Source of the DNA: Spirometra erinaceieuropaei
Taxonomy: Eukaryota > Platyhelminthes > Cestoda > Diphyllobothriidea > Diphyllobothriidae
Reading direction: 5' to 3'
Assembly: GCA_902702965.1 (NCBI GenBank)
Contig: CACRXP010000038.1
Span: 1,312,823 to 1,376,822, forward strand
Length of the DNA stretch: 64,000 bases
Position 1 is the first letter of the stretch. Each line of letters begins with the position of its first letter. The notes beneath the pieces are model-generated. The model saw nothing but the letters and a program-made list of their open reading frames with translations. It was not told the origin of the DNA and made no database searches. Shown here piece by piece: positions 53,126 through 64,000 of this stretch. Made by a program: the position numbers and the translations under genes.

Positions 53126-54098
53126 CAGTAGGTGGGCTAACTCATGAAATGTCAACCGAAATTTCGAAATGCGTTCTCTTTTCGAAAAGATTAATCATGT
53201 AGGGTTGTAAAACTAATCATCATGCAGAATAATTATATTATTCGGCTTTCGAATGAACGTATTTCCAACTGCATGCATGAACTATGCTCTGCAAAAAATG
53301 GCTACTTATGTAGCACGCATTTCCCCATTGATTTTCGATGCCCCTAAAAATTCAGTTCTGTTTTGTGGAAAACATGCATGAAAATATTCATTCTTCTGAT
53401 CGTTCGGTCGAAAAGTACGGCTTCTTCCAATTTTATACTCGAAAGAACAGTATAATTCGGTTTTAAAAAAGTTTCTAATTGTGAGATTTCTTAATACCAT
53501 CAAGCGGCCGTTCATAAAAGTCCTGTATCTGCATTTACAAATGTGACTTGTAAGGGTAGCAGCATGGCTCAAATCCACTGCTTAATTTTACAAACCCCAG
53601 ATGGTCTCCTCTTAAAAGCGTAGAGAAATGCAGGGTTTTCCGTACGAGGAAAATGTGCGTCTTGTAGCTTTGAAACCCTGAATGGAAGTGTAACAGCAGG
53701 TTGGATTTAAAATTATTCGTGAATTAGAAAAGTTTTTTTAGAACCAAATTATACTCCTGTTTCGAGTGTAAAATCCGAAGAGGACAAGATTTTCTACCGA
53801 TTAAGCAAAAGAATGAATATTTCCATGCATGTTTTTTATGAAATAGGATTGAATTTTCAAGGGCCTCGAAAATCAGTGAGAAAATTACATGCTATTTAAG
53901 TGATCACTTTTGCAGAGTATAGTTCTCGCATGCAGTCAGAAGGAAGTTCATTCAAAAGCCGACACCCTGAAGTAAATGGATAATTATAGAATTATGCTGT
54001 ATGATGATAAATCTGAAAACCTTACTTAAGCAATCTTTTCGAAACGAGAACACATTTCGAAACTTCGGCTGACATTTCATGAGTTAGTCCACCTACTG
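53126..54098. mobile_element. Foldback MITE, family B, copy 4 (complete)
   Basis: TA at 53124-53125 and 54099-54100 flank CAGTAGGTGGGCTAACTCAT and GAGTTAGTCCACCTACTG. The inverted arms span nearly all of 973 bp. The central motif 'agatggtctcctctt' (about 53600) is the complement of the one in copies 2 and 3. Confidence 0.85.
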
Positions 54099-54100
54099 TA

Positions 54101-54459
54101 CCCATTCCCATATCCTCTTTAAGGGGCCGCATAAGTCAGCCCCGCCGTCTTCCGTTCCGCCGTTTAGTGTCGACTCTTCTGCTAGTTTTATGCACCCTCA
54201 AGCCTATGCCCCTTTCCTTGGTCCTCGTAGGGTCAAAACCAGGCAGTTTTGTGTACAAAGCAACACCCGATGTGCGTCGGCTGGGTTTTCTGGACACCTT
54301 CCATTGTTTTTTCATCCTAGCTCTTAGCCTCCCTCAGGTAGGATGTCATCCACGCGGACGGTTATTTTTTTTACTGTCCCTTCTTTTCGTCCAGCAAATG
54401 GGTTGGGCGCAGGCGTATGAACCTCGCTTATTATGGGTGGCCTTGTCCTAAACTCTAGG
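54101..54459. other. No gene recognised
   Basis: An open frame at 54167-54451 is Leu-rich and has no recognisable domain. Confidence 0.35.
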
Positions 54460-54620
54460 GTGGTTAGGGAGGTTGGGGCTAGGTTTGTGAGGGTTAGTGT
54501 CAGAGTTAGGGCTAGGAGGGTTAGGGTTAGGGGCAAGGTCTTACTTCGTAGCCGTACCTGTAAGAGATTAGGATTAGGAACTAGGGTTAGGGGCTGGGGT
54601 TAGGGGTTGGGGTTAGACTG
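54460..54620. repeat. Degenerate (TTAGGG)n-like tract
   Basis: Many GGTTAGGG and GGGCTAGG words, for example 'gggttagggttaggggcaag', are interrupted by unrelated bases. It resembles the flatworm telomere unit TTAGGG but is too degenerate to be a recent telomere insertion. Confidence 0.65.
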
Positions 54621-55645
54621 GGGCCTGTCAACTGCAGGTACGGCTACGAAATGAGATCCAACCGGGTTAGGGTTAGAGTCAGGACAAGGGAATGGGAACC
54701 TCTCGCGTGGCCGGCCGTAGTACTGGGGGGGGGTCCATATTCCCATGTTCGACTCGCAATTGTCCAAGCACAATCTGTTGCAGTTGCGAAAACCGTGCAC
54801 AGACCATAGCTACTACAATCTCAAAGTCAGGTCACGATTAGGAAGAGTACAAGTTAGGCTCGGGGTGAAGGTAGTGGATCCGGTTGGACACGAGAATGGC
54901 AACCCCTATCCCGTAACACAGGTGAAATTACGCTAAATTCCAGGGCGATTAGGGTTATACCTATGATAAGGATTAGGGCTAGCCTTGGGACACGGGAATA
55001 GGTGCGCTGTAATGTGGCGCATAGTCACGTTTATTATGGTGAGCTCCTATTTCCGTATCTTACCCTGGTTTCCCGACGAATGGATATAAGAGGAGGTTGC
55101 AACCGAGTTGGCAGATGGACAAGATGTGCATGTTCGGCGCCATCGGGGCAGGCGTCAGACTGCCTTGGGCAAAGGCATGCCTGCGTCGGCCTTTCACTTG
55201 CTTGGAAAGTTTGAATAACTGTGAATGTCTACTAATCAGAGAGTACCTCTCGGTCTCAGAGAGTCGCCGGACGCAAGGGGAACAGCATAAAGGGCCTCAG
55301 AATGTCAAGCAGACGCCCAGTGCTGGTGCTTGCGTGCGTGCGTGAGTGCGTGCAAGTACGTACCAGAGGCGCAGTAATGCAGCAGGCGCCCGGAGTTGTG
55401 CCATTACAATATAAATGTCGGGAATCCTGAGAAATAGTCGCGGCTGGCTTCCGTTGCATGTCGCAGCCTCCCTTCTGCTCTGCGTTTAAAATCTTAAGAA
55501 GCTTAATTGTACCAGGGAGTCATGGCATCGCAGTCTGCCCTGCTACTCAGTTGCCGTAAAATACTCGCTGGTCGAGTGTGAAGACTGAAATCCGGTGTGC
55601 TGTATCCTTGCTACAGGAATTTTTCTTGCCGGACCCACTACTTTA
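54621..55645. other. No gene recognised
   Basis: G-rich words continue to about 55000, and a short (TGCG)n tract lies near 55330. Nothing coding. Confidence 0.4.
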
Positions 55646-55647
55646 TA

Positions 55648-55680
55648 CTACTACTACTACTACTATTACTACTACTACTT

Positions 55681-55742
<62 letters not shown>

Positions 55743-55772
55743 TCTTCTTCTTCTTCTTCTACTTCTACTTCT
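55648..55772. repeat. (ACT)n then (CTT)n microsatellite
   Basis: About 90 bp of near-perfect ACT units with two interruptions are followed by CTT/TCT units and a few TACTTC units. The three overlapping frames of poly-Thr/Ser, poly-Tyr and poly-Leu are artefacts of this repeat. Confidence 0.95.
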
Positions 55773-56869
55773 GTTGCTGCTGTCTCCGTCATCACAGCTT
55801 TTTTTCAAGTAAATGCCAGTCCACTAGGACATCATACTACCCACCTTTACTAACTCTATAGGGAGCAAACGGACTATCCTTACCAATGCTAGTCGGAAAC
55901 AGTAATAATCCTTGCAGTTTTGAGATTATTCTTTTTGAGGAACTACGTAGATAGCTCTAAATTGCGAGTTTTCTGACATGCGTAGCTCGTATGTAGTCGA
56001 CCAGTACCACAAAGCAAACGGAAAATATGTGCTCTAACTTACCGCTTATTGCCTACAGACACGATGCAAGTGTACAAGACTGAGAATGACGGTGAAAGAG
56101 CTGACTATCCGTCTGCAACTGCTTTACAATTACTTACAATGGTTTTGGCCGAGAGTAGGTATTTGTGAGAGCAGACAACAGCGAAGAAGACATCATAATA
56201 CACTGGATGGTTAACAGTTCCCTTGAACGAAACAAGTATTGGTTGGACTGGCTTGACGTTATCCCCCTCCCCCATCAAATAACCCTCTGGACCGTCTATA
56301 ATACGGCAGGTTTTTGTCCGCGCCATTTGCCAAGGTTGTACTATATGGATTCTTACAGAGTAAATGCCATCTTCCGATGTCTTGATGATACCTACTACCT
56401 AGTGTTTCCTTGTCTCCATACGTCGAATCACCTTTACGTGGGAGTAGAAAAATCTTACATTAGGTCCAATTCTCAGTCTCCCTTTCTGCCACTCCACGGT
56501 TGATCTGGCGTTTTGTTGATTCTTGCATTCTTCCTCTTATTACCTTTCTTTATTGTTCCTGCTTTTTCTTACAAAACGTCAAATCTGTGTACCTAGACGC
56601 ACGAGAAAATTGACCTCATCCTCTCTTTTTTCTCCCGTTCACCAGTGCACTGTCACGACATTTCCGCTGACAGGTAATGAGGGCGAGCGCAGTGCCTGGA
56701 GGGGTGTAAAAGTCTCCGCCTACGTACGGAAAGAGCTGAAGGCTCACTCGAACTCACCATAACTTGATCACTGCATGACAGGAGTCATTCGTGGCCTCTA
56801 TTGGTTCAGAGCAACACGGATCATTCTGGGGATGGGTGCGGGGTAGCTATAAATCACTAAACCCATAAC
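55773..56869. other. No gene recognised
   Basis: A 112-codon frame at 56165-56503 has no recognisable domain. Upstream edge of a LINE follows. Confidence 0.4.
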
Positions 56870-59240
56870 AGGCACACAAAAACTTGCTATATTATCCTGC
56901 GACTATCTTATTCTTTTATGCGGTGATTTTAATCGCGTGAATTTACGTCCCCTTACACTTTTAGGCTTCGATGATCTTGTCTCCTTCAATACTTGCGCAG
57001 ATGTCTCTCTTGATCATATTCGACTAACCACAGCAAGCTTTTTTGCGCAAAAAATAGGGCTGCATTGTCAGGTTCTGACCATTCCACTTTATTGTGTCTT
57101 CCAAAAATCTATTCCACTTCTAAAAGTGCACTGCTTGCCAAGCCTGAGAGAAAGGTTAAGGTTCGCAACACGTCCGCCCAAAACATTCTCCTGCTTCAGA
57201 CAAGCATTTCTCTTACTATCCCCACTTTCCTTGAACAATCGAATGTTGAATCCTGTTCTTCCAACCTGACAGCGTTTTTAAATGAAATTTTCGATATTTG
57301 CTGTCCTCTTGATACTGTAATGGTACGGCCGGATAGAATTTCTTCCCCCTATCTGAAATCTTTAAGACGTAACAAAGAAGTCCTTTACAAGCTAGGCTTA
57401 CGTGATAGCCTAAAGGACGTTACCGTCTTAATAAAAACAGAAATTGACAGACTAAATAGCCTGTTTGTCAGCCAACTTTTTTCCTCTTCTGCCTCCCCCC
57501 TTTCCCCCTTCCTCTGCTGAGGTTTGGAAAAATCGTAAGCGTCCCATTGGCCATCGCAACACACTGGTGCATGTGGATGCAGATTTAGACTCCCTAAATA
57601 AAAATTTTATATTTAGTCACAATGACTCCCATCTTCCTTCACATGACATTCCCCTATCACTATGTGCCTTCCAACCCGTGTCTGTGGCAATAATAGAGAA
57701 ACACCTTAAAAAGGTCCGTGGATCAACAGCAGCCGGACCGGACGGTGTCTCGCCTTTTCTTCTTAAATCTCGCAGTTCTCAGATAGACCCTATTTTAACG
57801 CACCTAATCAATATGGTTTTCATGGAGTCCAAGATTCCGGACGCCTGGCGTACAATGAGAATCACTCCCATCCCTAAAAAGCCCGCCAACTTTGGTCCTA
57901 AATCTTTTCGTCCAATTGCCTGCTCCTCTGCAATACTAAGGCTTGCTGAAAGAGTTGCCCTAGATATCATAAAGCCTTTTTCTTCCAGTTTTTTTCCGGC
58001 CCTTTACAATTTGCATCCAAAGCCAAACGCAGTACTTTAGATGTTGTCGCCCTTGTGGTCCACTCTGCTCTAAAAGCATTAGACAAGGGTTGCCGCGAGT
58101 ATGCGTGCGCTTTTCTTGATTAGTCCTCCGCCTTCAATACCGTCGCGCGCCCTCTTCTCCTTACCGAAACATCCGCGTGCTGCTCTCCAGACTGGATCGT
58201 CTCTTGGCTTAGTGATTATTTTACCTTCCGCACTCAATTTGTCCAATCTGGCAAGTGGAAATCTTCGATCCTTCCCAATGACTGCGGTGTTCTTCAAAGT
58301 TCCATTCTATCCCCTCACCTTTTCTCCCTCCACACTGACGATCTAAGGTTCCCTAATGACTGTCTTATGGTCAAGTATGCTGATGAGGTGGTTGTTGGAC
58401 ACCCTCTCAAAAGTCAGACACACCTCCGGTCTCTAACGGATGGTCTAAACCATGTCTTGGCGTGGTCGGAGGAAAATGGCCTCCTAATGAACAACCAAAA
58501 ATCATTTCAGTGTATTTTCTGACTGAGGCCCTCTCCTAGTCCTGAATCCTCTGACATTCTTCCTAACGAAGTATCCTCTTTTAGGTACCTCGGCGTTTCT
58601 TTGTCCTCAAATCTTTCATTTTCCCTCAATATGGAGTCCCTATTTACTAAGGTTCGTAAACCTCTTTATTACATGCGTCGTTTACGTTCCTACCACACAC
58701 CTCAACCCTTAGTCTGGCGATTCATCGATGCCTGCATTCTTCCTCTTATCCTATACTGCTCTCCTGTCATTTTTCCTGCTTTGCTTAAAAAGGATCTTTT
58801 AATTTTGAAACCAGTCCTCCGCATGCTCTCTTCTGCTGCTGGTGTTTCTTATCTTTTTTTAGTTGACACTATCTTACAACGGCATTTCAATGCGGCCAAG
58901 CAATTTTCTGGTCGAATTCTAGATGACGTTGCCCATCCCTTGCGTTCTGATCTTATTTCTGCGAGGTCTTCCCGCCCAATGCGCCGCAGCTTCCGACTTA
59001 TATCATGTCGCACATCGGCTTATCGAGCGTCTGTATTGCCATTCCTAGCACGCCTACGTGCGAAGAGACAGAAATGCAGAAGCTAAGACTTGAACTATCC
59101 TCATAATAATCTTTTCTTCTGTGTTAATCTTTGACTCTTGAATAATCTATTAACTTATTTACTGCCCATAGTGAATGGAGCCAATTTTTTGCTGAAAATG
59201 TTTAACTTACGATTTCAAAATAAAGCGACTTCCTCTCTCT
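56870..59240 (+). pseudogene. LINE family 3, near full-length plus copy
   Basis: It starts in the endonuclease (CGDFNRVN from about 56920, LVSFNTCADVSLDHI), then has a linker (LRRNKEVLYKLGLRDSLKDV). The RT follows: VRGSTAAGPDGVSPFLLKSR, PDAWRTMRITPIPKKPANFG, FRPIACSSAILRLAERVALD, then in other frames LDVVALVVHSALKAL and ILSPHLFSLHTDDLR. The catalytic block reads KYADEVVVGHPL (DD changed to DE), then FRYLGVSLSSNLSFSLNMES, LRMLSSAAGVSYLFLVDTIL and the ARLRAKRQK end at TAA about 59084. The 3' UTR ends 'gcgacttcctctctctc'. Frameshifts and the DE change make it inactive. Confidence 0.85.
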
Positions 59241-60039
59241 CATAAGTGGAAGGCAGGCAACTACTAATCTACCACCAGTGCACCTTCCAGTATAACAACG
59301 GTTAAGAAGTACCCCAAAGGAAATCCTAGGTGAACCCATTTCTCAGGTTATTGTGCTCCGGTGTGGTTACAGAGCACGAACTATACTTGTTACGATGCTC
59401 ACCTGCTTGCGCAAGGCCGCAACCAAAGTCAAGACTTCTGATTAAGTGAAGACATGCAGCACGATGTGATTTAAGTCCTGGAAAATAAAACTTTCTATTA
59501 AATAATCCAGTCTTTCTTTAGCTGGGCTGAAGGCAATGGGGACGCGATAAACACGCCGTACCGTTAATAACCGCTGAGTAACTTGTAGAACTGAAAATTT
59601 ACTTCGCCGCCGAGACAGCCAGTCAGGAAGTTTTCGATTGGGCATCTGCCAAATTCAGGTTGAAACAATTGGTGTCTTTTGTGCAGAAAAGATATTCGGC
59701 AAGGTCTGACGGCTGAAGATCGGTGCTGGCTCATGAATGGTCCTGCAGTGGCCCTCCTCTGGGAGCCTGTTGCAACGCTATGCCTCTCGCGAGTACTTTT
59801 ACATGAGCACCAATCACGGCTGTCCAAACCGACCGGTCATCTTCAAAGCCGACCCAGGCGTGCTCTCGCACAACGCGCTGTGACGCATTGCCCAGTCGCT
59901 TGCCCGGCTGCCAACTCAATCCAACCGTTTCTCTGGTCTTTCTGTACAGAATACAGCATCCTCTCAACGGGCTTCCAACAACTCTTTCTGTTCGAGACAG
60001 GACGTGAAGGTCGTAGTGGATAGGCTCTGCCAAGGGCTT
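59241..60039. other. No gene recognised
   Basis: Overlapping frames on both strands at 59564-60082 look like compositional read-through. No domain is recognised. Confidence 0.35.
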
Positions 60040-60065
60040 CAGCTGTCGCCGTATTTGGGAGCGGG

Positions 60066-60135
60066 ATCTCTGGAATGGTCATTTCTGGCTTGCTAGCCGT
60101 CGTCAGCCAACCTTGCCCGAGCTCAGATTTAAGAC
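60066..60135 (-). repeat. SINE body fragment, minus strand
   Basis: 'ggtcatttctggcttgctag' and 'ccgtcgtcagccaaccttgc' are the reverse complement of the SINE body at 13220-13260 ('gctgacgacgactaataagc'). Confidence 0.6.
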
Positions 60136-60179
60136 AACTGAGGATCAGATATGATTATGCAGCCGCACTTGGGGTAAAA

Positions 60180-60645
60180 AAAACACCAGCCACCTGTAAT
60201 ACGGGACCGGTGGTAATAGGGGTTTTTATAGGTGGGGCCGGGGAACGCACAGGCGACGAATTCAGGTAATTGTATGCAAAAGAAAAGTTATTGCGAATGC
60301 TCGGTTATCCTTTGAGTGGTTGAGAAATGGTTTTCCTAAACGAGAACCCTATGCCCAAGCTTAACCCTTTAACCATGAACCTATCCCTTGACCCCAGCCC
60401 TAAACCTTAACCCTGAAACATTCAACGCGAAAGTTAGAAGGAGACGACAGGCCGAAATTCAAGATGGACCACCGGCATCGGACCGAAAAAGGTAGACAGA
60501 GCCACAAAGAAACAATGCCGCCAACAGAATACACACCGTAACGAACAACAGCACCATGCCAACGTAATCACCAACTCAAAATAACTAAGTAGGTCAACAG
60601 TATTGTGTCTATCAGGTGCGGCTACATAACCACATCTTACCGCCC
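60180..60645 (-). repeat. Dispersed repeat with TTAGGG-like core, copy 2
   Basis: It is the inverse of 38395-38645: 'cctgtaatacgggaccggtg', 'ttgagtggttgagaaatggt', a degenerate CCCTAA/TAACCC stretch at 60355-60415, and 'atcaggtgcggctacataac'. There is an extra ~180 bp (60420-60590) compared with copy 1. Confidence 0.6.
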
Positions 60646-61379
60646 TGAGCCCCGAAGCCGCGTTTTCTGATTATTGCAATTAAATAGCATCTTACGCACC
60701 GCATCACATAGAATTCTGGATGGATAGGGAAGCGAAGCATTTATAAGCCAGTACAACAAAGTAACTTGGTTGCAAAAATCTAGGAAAAACCCAGCAGTAG
60801 AAATCTTTTATTTAACCGGACTATCTGAAAGGGCAGAATATGTCAAAGTTGGACTCTTTTGTACCAGTCGATTAAGCGACGCCGATGATATTAGACCCGA
60901 GTACAGGTAGGAGGAGAAAATAGGTGTCATTTGGGGGAATAAAAATTAGCTGGGACAGCGTACGTGCGTCGAGGCAAGTCGCAACGAACTTCCCGTCTAC
61001 AGTCGTCGACTAGTTCCGCGTACGCCTCTGATTGGCTCTTGGGAAGGTCAGAGCGGTGTAGGCATGATAGCGCAGACGGCCTGCGTGCGATAACGCAGAC
61101 GTCACGTAGTATGGATGTAGAGAAAAAGGTTCCTGTGGCAACTACTACCTACACCACATTCTTTCTATGTAGATTTCACTTGCTTGTCACTAGTGTAAGC
61201 TTTTTACAGCCAACACGACTGTGTTCACTGTCCTAGAATTTTTTGGGTTTTTTGGCGGGCTAGGTTAGGTCTGGGATAAGAAGTGAATATCAGGGTTTAT
61301 ATAAGGTTTGGTGCTAGGGGGCTAGGTGAGTCATGCCATAGGCTCACACTTTCAGGGTTTGTATAACTTTTTATATTGA
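60646..61379. other. No gene recognised
   Basis: One 90-codon frame (60964-61236) has no recognisable domain. No repeat assigned. Confidence 0.4.
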
Positions 61380-61560
61380 CCCAACTGTGAAAAACTCGGC
61401 GCCTCGGTGGGATTCGAACCTACACAGTAAGGGGAAGGCTTTAGTACAGCCAACGCTCTAATCACTTGAGTGGTTCGAATCCCACCCAGGCGCCGAGTTT
61501 TTTACAGATGGGTCAATCTGAATTATTCAAAATCTGCCAAAATATCTATGAATTTTATAA
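61380..61560 (+). mobile_element. Head-to-head tRNA-SINE foldback element, copy 3 (short centre)
   Basis: The left part is the minus-strand partner, starting at 'attgacccaactgtgaaaaa' and containing 'cggtgggattcgaacc'. The right part is the plus-strand B box GTGGTTCGAATCCCACCCAG, then 'gcgccgagttttttacagat', 'gggtcaat', and the full tail 'gaattattcaaaatctgcca'. It is oriented opposite to copies 1 and 2: here the tail is on the right and the truncated partner on the left. The spacer and one head are largely deleted. Confidence 0.8.
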
Positions 61561-63229
61561 TTTTGTTTGTTCCCCATATTAGCTACCTGGGTGGACAATT
61601 CGTTAGGGGTAAGGAAGGGGCTGGATGATTGCAAGTGCATCTAACCTTAATAGGCAGATAGTTGACAAAAAAATTACCAGATATCAGCGACGTTTAGGCG
61701 GTGCGCGGACGACAAGTGAGTCAAACTTCTAGGTCTTCGTGTAAAGGCGAGCTGACGGCTCTTACTGTCTGGACTGGCGTCAGGTCGCAAGCGGATACCG
61801 TACGCGTTTGTGGAGGGCCTTACCGATCACTTCAATGGTAGACTAGTCGAAGCGCTGTTTGTTGTTAAGGGCCTGCATACGACCGCGCGGAGTCCCGCAC
61901 GTCAGGGGAAAACATGCTTGTATTTACCTAGAGGAGGGCGTAGGCACCGACGTGTTCGCAAAACAAATTATGATTATTTGACAGCCGCTAGCGGCGATGT
62001 CCACCGTGCGCCTCATGGCGTGGTGGACGCAGAACGGTAACTTGCGTGTGGATTACTTTTTTCGTAATGAAGACCGCATCCTCTCCTCCGTCACTCTTCT
62101 GGGCCCGATAACAAGATAGGATCAGTACGACCGAAGACAGGCTCGAGGACCTTGGTTGACGAGGCCAAACATTCCGTCTATACGTGCCACGCATGAGATG
62201 GCTCCCAAGACAGCGATCAATAATTTCGAGATGGGTGGCCTGAATCTCGCATGCCTGAGAGTGCCATAGAGGCCACACTCATAGGGAACCACTGAGTCTT
62301 CCCCTCAGTCCTGAAAAGGGCCGAGAAGGAAATAAGGCTGATCGGATACTTCCCTAGAATGAACTTCCCAGTCTGTGACGATGCTGCACACGGAAATGTT
62401 GACCAGTATTCAAAGTAGACGTACAGGAAGTTTATTTGCCGTCCTATGGTTGCCAGATCTTCTTTTATAAAAAGAATTCACTGGGACTCTATTCCTGCCT
62501 CCAGCATGTGGGAAGCCGTCGGTCCAAACGAGCAAATACTGATACTAGTCGATCTACTTTTGCCACCTAACCTTGGCAATACTACTGAATGCCGGGAATA
62601 CAGTAGTGTTGATTAAGAAATGGGACATTTCCAGCTACTACTGATTTCGAGTAAAAGTTGATTGCTTCTCAAGGTTTTAACTATGCTTTCACTAGCCCCC
62701 TCATGAGGTACCAAAGAAGCTAACATAACAACTACATCAAATATAATGGATTCTTCAGGGTACCTGTTAAGACCTTGCTGACATACGATTAACTCGGTGG
62801 GTTTGTATGTCCGTTTAGACGAACGCTGCCTGTCGACGTAAAGAGCATTGTGGAGGGGGGCCCATGCTGCAGTTCCACAGTCTCTCTCTCTCTCTGTCCG
62901 TTCAGGCTGTTGGACGGTCACTTTACGACATTGGCAAAGATACCCCGTCGCAGATGCCCTGTCGAAGACAGTCACGCATGAAGAAGCAGTATATGCGACA
63001 TCAATTAAATCGGTCACGTGAGGTATGACAACAGTTGTAGCAACTGCTTGTAGTCGGCAAATCGACGATACATACCAAACATAACAACAAAGCTAGCGGA
63101 AACTCCTACTTTGCCGTGCCCTAACACACACATCCGATATTCGACACCACGAAGCCGCTCTCAGGACGGCGAATACAATCCGGTAATCGTCATTTGTCTG
63201 AGGACTAAACCATATGATGGAGTAGGGTG
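61561..63229. other. No gene recognised
   Basis: Several open frames (61810-62040 on +, 63017-62613 on -) lack recognisable domains. A (CT)n run lies at 62880-62897. I would not call a gene here. Confidence 0.4.
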
Positions 63230-63960
63230 TGTGTGTGTCGCACACCCTGTGGCACCTGCGGGTACCTCCTCTATTTCCTCCTACCCCTCCACTGCCTCAA
63301 CGTCCGCTACGGCGGCTCCTGTACCCGCCACCACTTCACATGATCCTGGCACACCAACAAACACCAACTCCCCACCGTCAACGCAATTGATGCGGACTCG
63401 ATCCATACCTGTCCTCATTCCAATCGCACCTTCACCGCACACATCGGTCTGGTCGGTCACTTGCGAGTTCATCGCACAGAGACTGGCGAATCAGTGTCTG
63501 GAGCACCAACCTGCACTCGCCGCATCCGCCTCCACTGCCCACATTGAACTTGCACATTCACTCCCCGCTTAGGTCTTCTAGGGCATATGCGTATTCAAGA
63601 GAGCCTAGTGACCTCAATCTCGACACACCTATCACCTCCTGCACATCCACTATGCCTAGCTCAACCCACAAACCGACGCCCGGCACGCCCACCACCATCA
63701 GCTTCACCACTACCATCGTCTCCGAAATCGACACTGACACCGCCGACTTTTCCTGTCCACACTGTCCCCGTAAATCCACCTCACACGTCGGCCTGGTTGA
63801 TCACTTGCGAATCTATTGCACAGAGACTGGCGGACCAGTCCCTGGAGCACCTACCTACACTCGCCGCATCCGCCTCAGTTGCCTTCACTGAACCCGCATA
63901 TTCACCCACCTCATGGGCTTATAAGGCTACATGCGCATTCAAGAAAACCTGTGATAAACA
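63230..63960 (+). pseudogene. Tandem degenerate C2H2 zinc-finger repeat units
   Basis: Unit A (from 63395, frame 2) reads IDADSIHTCPHSNRTFTAHI, GLVGHLRVHRTETGESVSG, APTCTRRIRLHCPH, then TGA at 63545. Unit B (ORF frame 63544) reads DTDTADFSCPHCPRKSTSHV, GLVDHLRIYCTETGGPVPGA and PTYTRRIRLSCLH, then stop. The two are about 345 bp apart and joined by a Ser/Thr/Pro-rich linker in a shifted frame. An intact unit would be CPHCxRxF-x5-GLxxHLRxH. In A the second Cys is Asn, and in B the last His is Tyr, so neither can bind zinc normally. A second finger in each unit (CPH*T.TF..RLGLLGHMRIQ) is also broken. I recall similar finger units as a dispersed family in diphyllobothriid tapeworms, possibly from a retroelement. 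Confidence 0.65.
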
Positions 63961-64000
63961 ACCGCCGGCTACACCACACCATCATATCTTCCCCACCTAC

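Noticed and set aside
54460..54620. A true internal telomere or fused chromosome end
   Set aside because: The GGGTTA units are irregular and mixed with other G-rich words, and similar tracts occur inside a dispersed repeat.
55578..55861. Three overlapping 71-91 codon frames rich in Thr/Ser, Tyr or Leu
   Set aside because: They are readings of the (ACT)n/(CTT)n microsatellite.
62613..63017. A 134-codon minus-strand frame
   Set aside because: No recognisable domain, no splice or homology support, and the length is not exceptional for this window.

Overview
The window is eukaryotic and repeat-rich. It looks like draft genomic scaffold from a parasitic flatworm, most probably a diphyllobothriidean tapeworm (Spirometra / Dibothriocephalus / Schistocephalus type). 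The reasons are split genes with both tiny (29 and 31 nt) and kilobase introns, abundant CR1-like LINEs, a Penelope-like retroelement, Merlin and Tc1/mariner-type DNA elements, tRNA-derived SINEs, and a degenerate C2H2 finger repeat of a kind I associate with these worms. The species assignment is inference. There are two assembly gaps (11160-11244 and 30140-31099).

Only two host genes can be supported, both on the + strand. (1) At 4424-13785 lie the last visible exons of an ankyrin-repeat protein that aligns with the C-terminal repeats of the protein phosphatase 6 regulatory ankyrin subunits (ANKRD28/44/52). Its introns are packed with mobile DNA, and an exon or exons between 9924 and 13448 are not visible. 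(2) At 35744-42100 lies a complete eight-exon L-lactate dehydrogenase gene. It joins in frame to 332 codons plus nothing extra, with all catalytic residues present at the vertebrate positions.

Layout. 1-4201: three inverted-repeat MITE-like elements. 4424-13785: ankyrin gene, whose introns hold a Penelope-like fragment (4938-6180), a Tc1-type MITE (6572-7217), a Merlin transposase fragment (7327-7738), a MITE sitting inside a tRNA-type SINE (7779-8960), hammerhead-like Penelope repeats and a foldback repeat. 14060-14735: two more hammerhead-like repeats. 14740-21145: mostly featureless DNA with a perfect 92-bp palindrome at 19612-19703. 21146-35110: a LINE graveyard with at least seven copies of two families in both orientations, one carrying a short insert with a 9-bp target duplication. 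35744-42100: LDH. 43000-48450 and 56870-59240: a third LINE family, one copy interrupted by a Tc1-type MITE. Head-to-head tRNA-SINE foldback elements lie at 45795-46169, 51740-52095 and 61380-61560. 49717-54098: two further MITEs. 38395-38640, 52970-53035, 54460-54620 and 60180-60640: degenerate TTAGGG-like tracts, two of them inside a shared dispersed repeat. 63230-63960: degenerate tandem zinc-finger repeat units.

The two host genes are not functionally linked as far as I can see. The dominant story of the window is layered transposition. The most interesting items are the hairpin-forming head-to-head SINE with a conserved structure in three copies, the MITE inserted between the A and B boxes of a SINE, the hammerhead-like core shared by Penelope-type repeats, the perfect palindrome, and the ultra-short LDH introns.
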